Positions 26,901-37,933 of a stretch of DNA of 64,000 nt are shown piece by piece. How positions within the stretch are numbered: the first letter of the stretch is position 1; each line of letters begins with the position of its first letter. The DNA is taken from assembly GCA_000231825.2 (NCBI GenBank), contig JH720312.1, positions 1,146,236-1,210,235 on the forward strand. Direction: 5' to 3'. The notes beneath the pieces were generated by a model. The model had not been told where the DNA came from and ran no database searches. It saw only the letters and a program-made list of their open reading frames with translations. The stretch is from Tetrahymena elliotti 4EA. Lineage: Eukaryota; Ciliophora; Oligohymenophorea; Hymenostomatida; Tetrahymenidae. A program made the translations under genes and the position numbers.

Positions 26901-27596
26901 TTGATTTTAATTTAATCTAACTTTATTATCACAGTATATGCTACAGTATTAATACAGTTCTTACTAATTTATATCATAAAAAACAGGCCATTCAAGAGTA
27001 AGGTATACTTACTAATTAAAATTATAGGTACTTTAGCTTTTTAAATAGCTTGGGTCTCTTTATTAACTATTGGGATATTTCGTTCTAAGTTTAACTCAAT
27101 AAATATTATGTCAAAAGATGATTCTGATACTATTAATACTCTTGGTCTTGTAATGATAATTTCATTATCAGTCTTTAACAGTGTTTACATAATATCCTTT
27201 ATTTTTAACACATTCACCATCTGTTTAGAATTCATTTAAAAGGTATTTACTAAAAGTAAAATCATAATCGAAAAAGAAACAGAGTAGTAAAGTGAATAGC
27301 ATGATATTGAAGGAAATGATGGTAAAGGAATGATTATGATTAAGAATATAACTATTCCTTCCTTTAAAAAATTTTATTCAGCTGTTTGTCAATAATAATT
27401 AATATTATTTAACAAAAAAATATAAAAAATAAAAATAAAAAAATATAAAATATTTCAATTCTAGTTAAATTTAAATTGTTTTTATATTGAAAGAAATCAA
27501 GATATCTTTTTTGTTTAGCAGTTTATTATTAAAAAACTCAATAATTGTTTCAAATATATGATGGAGTAAAACATTCAAACTCTCATAAAAATATGA
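23975..27596 (+). pseudogene. Degenerate paralogue of the 19349-23192 cysteine-rich membrane protein
   Basis: Homology to the upstream gene runs the whole length, including an almost identical membrane-entry block (NPFVQFVTTYYFFLYILST), G-Q-F-V-F-S-K-N-Q-F-F and S-E-S-N-F-V-I-Y-F-I-S. The leader MECRCCYLSSLLSLIILLL is followed by a good intron (24078-24141). The homologous frame then changes near 24640, within 24816-25087, and near 25318, 25480, 25838 and 26390. Most changes are equivalent to one lost base, and two sit in A/T homopolymers. Only 26777-26825 (GTATAG..TTTACAG) behaves as a proper intron. Several repeat cysteines have become Tyr or Arg near 25440-25492 (Y-H-F-S-C, K-N-Y-T-N-P, R-T-E-C-C). 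The last frame closes at TGA 27594-27596. It is probably a decaying duplicate; assembly errors in homopolymers or unrecognised introns could explain some breaks. Confidence 0.65.
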
Positions 27597-28059
27597 TTTT
27601 TTTACTTTAAAATTTAAAAATAAATTTTTAATACCTAACTTTTAAAAATACCCCTAAATTATAATTTTTAAATGAGAACTCTAAGTATATAGCTAAATTA
27701 AATATTCATTTAATTGTTTAGAGTTGCTCTAAAAGTATTCAATTTAAGGTAAATTTTTAATAAATAGTCATTTTTAAAAAATAAAAAGTAAATAAATTAG
27801 ATTGAATTAAATAAAAATGATAAAGTTTTCAGGTGAAAATGATTTTGAAAAATAAATGAATAAAAGAAAAAAATATAATTTGATGGATAGATGAATAAAA
27901 ATAATACAACTCTTAACTGAATTTAATTTTAATTATAATTTGATTAGATAGAATATGCATTTAAATAGATTATCTAAATATTTTTATATAATAACATTTT
28001 ACTAATTGAGTATCTCATTCATTCAACTATTTTTTTCTCCTTTTAACTAACTAATTAAC
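27597..28059. other. Convergent intergenic spacer
   Basis: AT-rich 3' flanks of the plus-strand pseudogene and the minus-strand QARS gene. Nothing else was seen. Confidence 0.6.
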
Positions 28060-31000
28060 TCAAGCTTATGCAACTCTCTATAAAGCTTTTTATTTACCAG
28101 TGTCAGAAAGACCAACAATCTTATTCCAGATAAATGTCTTCTTGGTAATATCAGAATCGAAATCGATAGCGAAGTAACCTTATCTTTCGAATTAGAATCT
28201 AGATAAGTGCTTGAGTTCAGGGATAATATTCTTGTTAATCTTAGCACCTGTCTTGTAGACAAGAGAGTTGGGATTAAGTAAATCAAGGAATTCTTTATCA
28301 GAAGAGGTAGGATCTTCAGTGAATAAACTACTATAAATTCTAACTTCACAATCAAAAGCTTCTTTAGCAGAAACCCAATTCAAGTAAGTTTTGGGTTTAG
28401 GGGGATCGTCCTTAATGAATTCAGCAATGACTTCAGTGACAACTCCGTCCTTAGCCTTAACTTCAATACATTTAACAACACCTGCATACTTAAGACCAAC
28501 AACTTTTCCAGGAGCTAAACCGAAGAAGTCTTTGTGGTCCTTTAATTAAGTGTCTTCTCTTTCAACAAAGACAGTGTTGGTGAAAGCGATCTTATGAGAA
28601 CCTGTTAAATTTAAAAAGAAAATTTTTAAAAATTAAGTTAACTTTTTTCATTTTAAACATCTATTTATTTTGATACTTAACATTTATTAAATTATTAATT
28701 TTAATTACCTCTTTCAACTTAGGTGGGGAAGTCAGGAGCTTCAAGAACCTATTCAAAAGTATCAGGAAGGTTAGTGATAGTAACCTTAACGGGGTCAATA
28801 ACAGCCATGGTACGCTTGGTAGTGTTGTCTAAGTCTTTACGGATGCAATGTTCTAATAACTAGAAACTGATAACGTTTTCATTACCATTACGAGTGACAG
28901 AAACTAAATCACAGAAAGCATTAATACCTTCAGGAGTGTAACCTCTTCTTTACATACCCTAGAGAGTCAATAATCTAGGATCATCCCAACCCTTAACGTG
29001 GTTACCGAAGACTAAAGCTTAGAGCTTTCTCTTAGATAAAACAGTATTGGAGACATTCAAACGAGAGAACTAAATTTAATTTATAAAAAGAATTGAATAT
29101 AATGTAATGAATTAATTAAATTGATTACTTCCCAAACATAGGGACGATACATATCGAGCTTTTCAAGATACCAGTAATAGAGTTCTCTTCTAATTTCAAA
29201 TTCTAAGGTACAGAGAGAGTAGGTGATACCTTCCAATGAATCACAAATAGGGTGAGTGTAGTCATAAAGAGGATAGATGCACCACTTGTTACCAGCGTGA
29301 GGATGAGAAACATATCTAATTCTGTAAATAGCAGGATCTCTCAAAGTAGTGTTGGGTGACTTGTAGTCAATCTTAGCTCTTAAAACAGCCTATCATTTTA
29401 TAAGTAAATTGTTTATTTATTCCAAAATCAAATGAAATGAAATAATGTGCTGTTCTAATCATTAGCTATTATGTCTTAAATTTTTTTGTTGAATTTTAAG
29501 CTTATTTTTATAATTTAAACTAATTTATTTTTTATTTCCAAGCTTTTTTTTGCCTTTTTTAATGATAGTTTATTATAACTTTGCTACAATTTTTAAGACA
29601 CTTTATTGATTAAATTTTATAAATTAAAATATATTGTAAATTACAGCTCCTTCATCCCAAAGACCGAGTCTCATTTCTTCGAAGATACGAAGATTTTCTT
29701 CAATGGGTCTTTCTCTGTAAGGTGAGGGGATACCAGCTTCTCTGAATTTTTTTGATTCTTCCTTGTTCTAGTGACAAACGAAGGCAAAACCCTTTTTAAT
29801 GAGCTTGATAGCACATTCATAGAGAATTTCGAAATTGTCAGAAGAGAAAGTAGTCTTGAAGGGAGTTCTTCCTAACCATTTAACGTTGTTCTTAATTGAG
29901 TTAATGTATTCTATATTTTCCTTTTCGGGATTGGTGTCATCAAATCTTAAATAGCATTAGCCCTATATTAATTAGCATTGAATTAAAAATCAAATCAATT
30001 GAGAACTTGTTGAAAGTATCTCTGTAAATTTTCTGATTTCTAAAGAAGAAATCTTTTGAAATTATTTATTTTTCGCAGAATTTTTTATCTTGTTTGCTTT
30101 ATTTTTAAAATTCAATTTCTCTATTAAATTTAATTACGTGCTATTTATTAATATATTAACTTATTAGGATATTGCTTCTTCTCTTCTTTAGCTATTAAGC
30201 TATTAAGAAAAGAGAAGATATATGTGATTGAATGATTTAATAAAATGCTATTATACTGATTTCATAAGCAATTTTATCACAAATTTAAAAAAAATAGTAT
30301 AAATTAATCAATGTTTACATTATATTCACTAGCAATACCAAAATTGAAGTTAATAGACTTAGCGTGACCAATATGGAGATAACCATTAGGCTCAGGAGGG
30401 AAACGAGTTAAAATAACATCACCGAATTATTCATTTCTTTATTTGATTAATTCGGGAGTATTTCTGGAAGAAGCGAGATCTCTGGCATTGAAAATATCAC
30501 CTAACTTCTTCTTTGGTTCTTCAGTTTCTTATTAGGTAACAGCAGGTTCAACCTTCTTGTGCTTGTTGGATTCTTCTTTAGCTTTTTTTTTAAGTAAATC
30601 AGCCTTCATTTACTTGTCCTATTCAGTTTCAGGTCCAATAAGAGCTTCAAGTTAAGTTTTGAATTCTGTTGAGAGGAGTTTACCTTCAGCAAAAGGAACG
30701 ATTTCACGAAGAGCCTTAAGATAGTCAGAAATACTAAGAGTATATCTAATATTTTCTAAAACTTCCTTCTTAGAGTGAAGATATTCCTTAATCTTTTAAG
30801 AGATTTCAGTATCAGTCAAATTGATACCAATACCACAGCTCTTTTCAAGAACTTCAATGGAAACATTTCCTTCTTTCTTGATACCATTATCAATAAAGGA
30901 AATAGTGTAATCAAGATGGTTTTAATTAGCAATCTTGTCTTCGACTACGTACTTAGTGAGGACCTATCTGAATTCTTCAATAGAAGGAGTCATCTTTGTA

Positions 31001-31164
31001 GCAATACCGTACAAAAGATTACCTCTCTTCTTATCAGCGGTGTTAATTCCTGATAAATTTAAAACCTTTTCAATTGATTCACAAATCTTTTTGTTCTTCA
31101 AAATATCAGCGATTTACTTTTCATCAATGCTGAAGGCTTTGAGTCTTTCTGCTAAACTTTCCAT
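28060..31164 (-). CDS. QARS: Glutaminyl-tRNA synthetase (class I), five exons
   Basis: Charges tRNA-Gln with glutamine in the cytosol. Exons on the minus strand: 31164-30319, 29962-29645, 29389-29129, 29069-28709, 28601-28060. All borders use GT..AG, keep the frame and give 775 residues, typical of eukaryotic GlnRS. Residues 1 to about 190 form the eukaryotic GlnRS N-terminal domain, followed by a Lys-rich linker. The catalytic core shows [14 protein letters not shown] (HIGH motif, about residue 263), [34 protein letters not shown] and the KMSKS-equivalent VLSKRKL (about residue 482). Then comes [20 protein letters not shown] and the beta-barrel anticodon-binding domain ending ..KQKALQRVAQA. 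H-I-G-H-A-K with the D-D-T-N-P-E-K-E context separates it from eukaryotic GluRS. Because this organism decodes UAA/UAG as Gln, the enzyme must also charge the tRNA-Gln species reading those codons. Codon use is comparatively C-rich, as expected for a highly expressed gene. Confidence 0.95.
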
Positions 31165-33044
31165 TCCTATTTATTTATTTACTTACTTACTAATATCCCT
31201 TTCTTTTAGTTTCTTTTTTCTTCTTAATCTTATTTTTAAAAAAATATCTAAATTTTTACACACTCTCTGCTGTATAAATACTAACAAATGATTAACCTGT
31301 TTAAATAAATTAAATTATTGACTAGATAAATAAATAAGCAAACAAACAATCAAGCTGATACTAATCTCTTAAAATAATAACTAACTAGATTCTTTAAGAA
31401 TAAGCATTATAAAATTAATAATATTTGTTAATTCATCATTTTTGGGGTAAACAAACTTTAAAAATGTCTAATAATTCACACTTTTTCTAAAAATTATATT
31501 TTCTCTATCTTCAAAATATCAAATTAGGATATTTTTTACATAATTAAAAACTAAAATTTATTTATTTATCATCACCTCAAAATTGATACCTTTTCTTTAC
31601 CATTAAATTCAATAAAAAAATGAAATTATTTAGCAAAATAAATAAAAAGTGATTGTAACAATATTGGTATGAATTTGAGTTTATTACATTTCTTTAATCA
31701 AGAATGAGTAAAAAATGCATAAGAAGATGTTTATATTAGTAACCATAATTCTTAATTTGAAAATAGAAAGATGTAGACTCTTTTAAATATTAGTCTATGA
31801 CGCAATATTAAATACGAAATTTGAGGTATATTAGTAATTCTCTTTTATAATCAATTTTAATATAATCTTTCTAACTTTTTTTATTATATTCTGATCTAAA
31901 TATTATAATTCTTCTTTTTAGAAAGTAATTTTTTAAAAAATTTTTTGTCAGTATCCTTTAGTCTATGGAGTTGATAATCATTTTAAAAATTTTTTGCTTC
32001 AATACTTTATAGTATAAATATAATCATCTCAAATTAAATAATCTTAGAGTAAAATAAATGCATAAAAGATAAATATATTAAAATGTATTTTTATTTTTTT
32101 GAGATCATTTTTTTCCATTTCCAAAATTATTAAAGTTGTAGACTCTTTATCTTAGATATGGATAACTAGGTTGGGTATATTTATGTTAATTAATTAATTA
32201 CTTATCTACCTTAGAGTAAATCTATCAGATTATCTATTTTAACTTTCTTTTATATAAGATTTTCTGTTCAATTCCATTCTAAATATATAAATTCTTCTCG
32301 ATTAATTATTGTTCATATTTGTAATTTCCATTAAATTATTTTCTTTTAGAAAAATAATTAAGTAAAAAAAATAGACTAGACACTATATTACTTTTAAAAA
32401 GTCTTCTGAAAACTAAAAAATGGAATATTTTTGAGTTTAATTTAATGTATTTCTAATTACCATTCCTAATCCTTCCATAACATGTAGTATCAGCATCCAA
32501 TTTCAATTTCTAAAAATTATTTTAACTAAAAGCATAGCAAAAGTAACCTTATTCTCAAATATAATTAAAGTTATAAAGTTATTCTAATTTCCTATTAAAA
32601 TACTTGACACTTGAGTCACTAAAAAACAAATTCATTAAACATATTATTTATTTGGAAGATAAATATTTCTATTTTAAATTCAAAATGTGATGTGAAAATA
32701 ACAATTCAACTCAAAATTTTTATTTAGAACTAAATAAGTATTGTGAGGAATAAAAGTATATTTTTTATTGATTTAATATTTTTAACTAGTAAGATATAAA
32801 GAGAAGTAAGAACTCTAAAATTAAGTGGAGTACAAGACATTTTTTTGTCAAAAATAAAAATAAATTATTTAAATGGAAAGAAATAATTTTAAGATAGGAT
32901 TTATCCTGTAATCATCAGCTATTTGAACAATATTTAAGTAAATTTATTTAAATGACAAATATTAGTTCGATTATAAATAAACAGTTAAAATTATCATTCA
33001 ACTCAAATAATGCATCAAACAAAATATGGATATAAAATTTATCT
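31165..33044. other. 1.9-kb non-coding spacer with degenerate internal duplication
   Basis: No coding frame was found. Matching landmarks recur in the same order about 340-380 bp apart: aatgcataa (31714, 32056), gtagactcttt (31771, 32136), ctaaatat with ataattcttct or aaattcttct (about 31896, about 32279) and ttttagaaa (31916, 32345). This suggests an old, diverged tandem duplication. The segment nearest 31165 is upstream of QARS and presumably holds its promoter. Confidence 0.45.
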
Positions 33045-33830
33045 TCATTATGACTTTACAATTTTCATAAAGTTTGCATGAGAGAAATGCATAAAAGTGT
33101 CTTGAATAACAGGATACAATAAGTTGTAAATATTTTTACATTTTTATTAATCCTCTTCATTTTTATAATTATCTTCAATGATTTTATTGATACTAGCTAC
33201 ACTTAATTACTTTTGGATACCTATTTCACCATTTTAATCTTATTCAATTTTCAAATAAATTGTATGTAGCATTTTTAATATAAATTTGAAGTATTCAAAA
33301 CTTGTTCTCAAGAAGATTTAAAATGCATAAATTGTGATTAAATTCAAAAAATCTACTTAAACTTCTTTCTTTTAATTTAAATTAGGGGCCATTTAACTCA
33401 AGAAATATCTATCGCTAAGAGGGACATAAGGTTGATCAATCGGATCAACTAATTCTAATTTTTTTTAGTTCCAATCATCTAACATTTTTTTGAACCAATC
33501 ATAAGCCCCTTTATTCTCAAAAATTTAGTTAAAATACATCAATCCATTATTACAATCTTCTTATTTATGAGAAGCTTAAGCTCCTCCATGATAAAGATAT
33601 AAATATTCCTCAAATTCTGCTATCCTCCACGCAGCTTTTTTGATCTATTCTTCCATTTTTCTTAAATCCTCACTAGCTTTTGCAGGCCTTCCCTAAAGAG
33701 AAGTGCCCTTTTTTTATTTCTTTTTTGCTTTTTCTCCTAAAGCTTACTCATCAGCTTGATTTATCTAGTCATTTGAAATTTCTTACTATTTTAATTTCCT
33801 TTTGGAGTTAATATTTTCGTTTGGATTCAT
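33045..33830 (-). CDS. Hypothetical protein with basic N-terminal region
   Basis: Single-exon frame of 261 residues, ATG at 33830 and TGA at 33045-33047. Residues 1-60 are Lys/Gln-rich with a Gly-Arg-Pro core in L-Q-G-R-P-A-K-A, reminiscent of an AT-hook. The middle contains aromatic-rich helices (R-I-A-E-F-E-E-Y-L-Y-L-Y, then Y-D-W-F-K-K-M-L-D-D-W). A Pro-containing segment Q-P-Y-V-P-L-S-D-R-Y-F precedes a more A/T-rich C-terminal third. That last third (after about residue 155) could be read-through of an intron or 3' region, because the composition becomes less protein-like. I do not recognise a family. A nuclear or DNA-binding role is only a weak inference. Confidence 0.6.
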
Positions 33831-34272
33831 CTTTATTTCAATCTAACTCATCTGATCTAATATTAAAATATTCTTTTTTATTAAATAGAATAATTAACAA
33901 TTTAATCAAAAAGCAGCTTTTAGATTTAAAAAAAAAATTTTTTTAATTAAATTTTTGGAAAATTAGCAAAAAGCCCAGAAGTAAATCTCCACAGTATTTT
34001 AATTACGATAGAAGAAACCAATGGAAATAAAAATTTATTTGTTTTATTAAAGGAAAAGGAAAATTAGTTTTAAATATTTTAAATAATTATAATAAGATAG
34101 TTGTTTTGAAATCATAAAATGAAAAATTTTGAAAGAAAATGAAAAATTGGTTATAAATTTTCAATAGAAAGTGTTAGCTTTACTTGTATTAGAAAAAAAA
34201 CATATAGCAAGTCTTATAAAATAATTACTTTTTTAATATTTATTTATTTCATTATTATTTCAATCAAACCTC
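33831..34272. other. Short intergenic spacer
   Basis: About 440 bp of AT-rich sequence between two minus-strand genes. No feature was identified beyond presumed promoter and terminator sequence. Confidence 0.55.
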
Positions 34273-34953
34273 TCATTCCAAGTAAAGTTTCAATCCTGCT
34301 TTTTAGCTCTTTGTAAAGTACTCTTGTGAAGAAACCATCATTTCAAAGAGTAATTTGTATCCCTTTCTATGATCATTATTATCTATTGTTTAGTTTATAG
34401 GATTATACAAATCTTTAATATCAAGGCACAAATGTTCATAATTATTATGCAAGTATTCGCTTTTTCTTATCTCAATTTCCTTTTCCTCCTTTTCCTTGAA
34501 AATCTAACAAAAATATTTAAAGGTTTTAGTATCAGACATTTTTGCAACTTCAAATAAATATATTAATTGGTAATCCTATAAAGATATGTACATGTTTTCA
34601 TCATCTGAATAACAACTATTTTTCAATTTTTTAGTAATCAAATTTCGATCTGAAAATTCACCAAAGATTAGGAAGTGAAATTCATTTTAATATTATTCTT
34701 CCTCAAAATCAGAGGGAGGAGATCTATTAAAATAACTATCAATAAGTTATTTGAACTCTTTTTATTAATCAGGGAACTTATTTCCAAACATTCTTATCTT
34801 TTCCTTAAATGATTCCTTAAATGTTGATGGATCTAATTCATTCATATTAAGATTCTAAAAAAAGTGAAGTTTTAGAGTTTGAGTATTTTCACAATACTAT
34901 TTTATTTCATCATCAATAAAAGTATTTTTAAACATTGGCCTTCCTCTCTACAT
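34273..34953 (-). CDS. Hypothetical protein, 226 residues
   Basis: Single-exon frame from ATG at 34953 to TGA at 34273-34275. It starts MQRGRPMFKNTFIDDE, with an Arg-Gly-Arg-Pro core like that of an AT-hook. It continues with charged, helical sequence (STFKESFKEKIRMFGNKF; IFKEKEEKEIEIRKSEYL) and no membrane segment or signal peptide. A mid-region Y-Q-L-I-Y-L-F-E-V-A-K-M-S-D-T-K-T-F faintly recalls BTB/BACK helices but is not diagnostic. The in-frame region upstream of the ATG lacks another start codon. The family is unknown. Confidence 0.6.
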
Positions 34954-35930
34954 TTTAGATTTTTTTCCCTTTGCTTAAATAAAATATTTATTATTATATC
35001 TGAAGGTTTATTATTCAAATGATTTTTTTAAAAAGTATTTTTTCTATCGATTTTATTTTTTGTTAATTTATTTCTTTTTTTTACTTTCAGAAAGCAAACT
35101 ATTAAAAGATTAGATAAGAATGGTTTCTATTACAATATTGAAATACTGCATCTACTAAAAATCGAGAATAAATAAGATTTAAGTTTTTTAAAAAATTCTA
35201 TTAAATAGAGAAAAAAAGATAATAAATTTGTAATTATTTTTTGATAAAACAATTATGTAAAAAATATAGTTCATAATTTAATTAAAAATTTCCAAGATAA
35301 AGAAAATAAAAGTTTTTTAGATATAATAAATCTTTTTATTATCAAAATCAAATTTTTGTCATAAAAAATAAAAATGTTAATTTTATGAATAAATATTAGA
35401 AATATTTTCAATTTAAATAATTATTTGCCTTCATATAATTTGATTTGTTAAGTAATCTTAAAAATTATTTTATTATTTAATTTTAGTAGTTAAGAATTTA
35501 TCATCTTTTTTCTTGGATCTTTTATCTTATTATTGTAATTATTTTTTGATAAAACAATTCTGTAAAAAATATGATTCATAATTTAATTAAAAATTTACAG
35601 GATAAAGAAAATAAATGCTTTTTAAAAGTGATTAATTTTTTTATTCCATAAAAAATAAAATATGCTCATTTAATGAATATTATTTGCTTTTCAGACAATT
35701 CGATTGTTGAAGTAATCTTAAAAATTATTTTATCATTTTATTTTAGTAATTAAGAATTTATCATCTATATTCTTGGATCTTCTATCTTATTAATAAAAAA
35801 TATTCAATTTTTATTTGAATAGATATTTTAATATTACTGTTTGTTTTTTGGTTTTTTATTTGATGCAAATTATTAATAAAAACAAAGATTTTTGTAGAAG
35901 AAATTTCTATTTTAAAGACATTCATTTAAA
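34954..35930. other. Non-coding spacer carrying a tandem duplication
   Basis: Divergent upstream region of the 226-residue gene (minus) and the SDR gene (plus). It contains the two-copy repeat listed at 35231-35790 and otherwise only AT-rich sequence. Confidence 0.6.
35231..35790. repeat. Non-coding tandem duplication, period about 305 bp
   Basis: Copy 1 spans 35231-35535 and copy 2 spans 35536 to about 35790. Both open with taattattttttgataaaac, followed by aatt(a/c)tgtaaaaaatat and ttcataatttaattaaaaat. Both end with gaagtaatc or gttaagtaatc, then ttaaaaattatttta, agaatttatcatc and ttcttggatctt. Copy 2 has an internal deletion of roughly 45 bp. No protein frame is conserved between them. 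Confidence 0.8.
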
Positions 35931-36665
35931 ATGAAGTAGAATCTTATAACTATTATAGGCGGTAATGGATATATAGGGAGAAGTATTGCCAAACATGCAA
36001 TAAATAGAGGCTTTAATGTTAATTGCATCAGTAGAAGTGGTTAAGTTAAAGATGCAAACGGGTAAAGCCACTGGGATAAAAAAATAAATCACATCAAAGG
36101 AGATGCTCTTAAACCATAAGAGTTTAAAGATATTTTAGTAGAAAGTGATAAAATTATTCATAGTGTTGGAATTTTGAGAGCATAATCTGATGAATAATAT
36201 GTTTAGTTAAATAGAGATAGTGCTGTTTCTATGGCAAAATATGTTGACTAATTATGCTTGCAGGATAATATAGCTAGAAAATTTATAATGATCAGCTCTT
36301 CTCACTATCCTCCTTTTATGAAGAGATATTTAGAAACTAAAGAAGAAGCTGAATAAATAATAAAAAATGAAACTAATTTAAATTATGTAATATTAAAGCC
36401 AGGATTTATTTATAGTGCTAAAGAAAGGTGGTGGAGCTCACCTCTAAAAGGACCAGTTGATTTAGCATTTAATCTGTTTGGAGGAAAATAATGTAGCAAC
36501 AATATTGTAAAACTTGAATCTTCTATATCTTTAAATGAAGTATGCTTGGCTGCCTTACATGCTCTTGAAAACTAAGAAATAAATAAATCCAGTTTATTCA
36601 ATTAAGAAATTGCTAAATATGCTGAAATATATAAATAAAAACACAATATTATTTATACTGTTTGA
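35931..36665 (+). CDS. Atypical short-chain dehydrogenase, COQ11 (YLR290C)-like
   Basis: Single exon, 244 residues, TGA at 36663-36665. An N-terminal Rossmann fold is clear: ITIIGGNGYIGRSIAKHA, with GGxGxxG at residues 10-16. Then come N-C-I-S-R-S-G (the SRSG typical of this group), W-D-K-K-I-N-H-I-K-G-D-A, K-I-I-H-S-V-G-I-L, L-N-R-D-S-A and L-K-P-G-F-I-Y-S-A-K-E-R-W-W-S-S-P-L-K-G-P-V-D. This matches the extended/atypical SDR group containing yeast Coq11 and NDUFA9-like proteins, mitochondrial proteins linked to coenzyme Q assembly. The catalytic Tyr-x-x-x-Lys is not obvious (Y-L-E-T-K is the nearest), as in other binding-only members. The first residues are not a classical mitochondrial presequence. 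The NAD(P)-binding assignment is strong; the COQ11 orthology is an inference. Confidence 0.75.
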
Positions 36666-37933
36666 TATGTGAATAAAAGAATAATCATTTTTTAAGAATC
36701 ATTAAATCTTTTTGATGGTATATTTTTTAAATGTAATTTGTTTATTCCCTAAAATATTGATATACTAAATTTATTTTATATCAATCTTTTTGAAATTAAA
36801 ATATTTCAAATTTTATGTCTTTTTGGGAATATTCAATCTTGAAATTGAAAACGGAAAATGTTTGCTTATATCATCTATTATATGATTTACTTACTAATTT
36901 TATTCTAATTTTAAAAGAATTAAATATTGACAGGAATATATTGTAGATTGAGATAAAAGCATGAATCTTGAGTGAATATGATTTAGTAAGAAAATTATCT
37001 GTTTTTAATTAATGTTTTATCATAAAATATTTTTAAAATTATTTGACATTTTTTAAATCTATAATGAGATTATTTTACAACTTTAATTACAATATATATT
37101 TTATCTAATTGGATAATTTGCTAGATATTTAGTTGTGCAAATGCATTTACTTGTCTTCTCTTAATATTTATCAGAAATTAATAAATTAAAAGAGCATTTT
37201 TACACACAAAAGTGTTTTTTATCGAAATAGATTATTGATTGATTAGAATTTTTTATAAAATCATATTAGCGTCAAGTTTATCCAAAGCAAAAATAACTCA
37301 TTGCACAAATAAATAGATTCAAATGTTTGAACTTTTTCAAATTGCATAAAAGAATAATACTTAAATCATAAGATAATTTAATAGATTAATCACTAATTAT
37401 GTAGCTTTTCTAAAATACTCAATAATTAATTATTAGAAAAATTTTATAAAATTATTTTGTAAATAAAAATAAAATTTTTCTTGAAAATTTAAATTACTAA
37501 AAATACTTTTTTAAAATGACTGCTTTCAAGAATGAATCAACATGGAAAATTGAAGATGAGTGCTTATAGATTTTTTACAGTATTAATATATGAATTTTAT
37601 TCAAAAATGCTTATTGATTAGACAATTGATGAAAGTATTAGATAATTAAATTAAGATTGCAATTTGTCTGAAACCAGCTGGTTAAGAAGGAAGCAGAAAG
37701 TAATATAAAAATAACAGATCTTGAATATTGAATAAAAACCATTCATACAAAAAATTAATAAAATACTTAATAGATTTGTAAGTTAGGATCATGAATTACC
37801 AATATCTATTTTTATTATTATTATTGGATATAAAGAAATTAATTTTTATATATGTAAATTAAAAAGGTTGGTTAAATAACATAATCAGCTACTTTGATTG
37901 AAATTTAATCATTTATTTTACACAAATTTCAGA
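36666..37933. other. 1.3-kb AT-rich spacer
   Basis: No gene or repeat was found. An ATG near 37515 opens only about 25 codons before TGA. The region includes the 3' flank of the SDR gene and the presumed promoter of the TPR gene. Confidence 0.55.
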
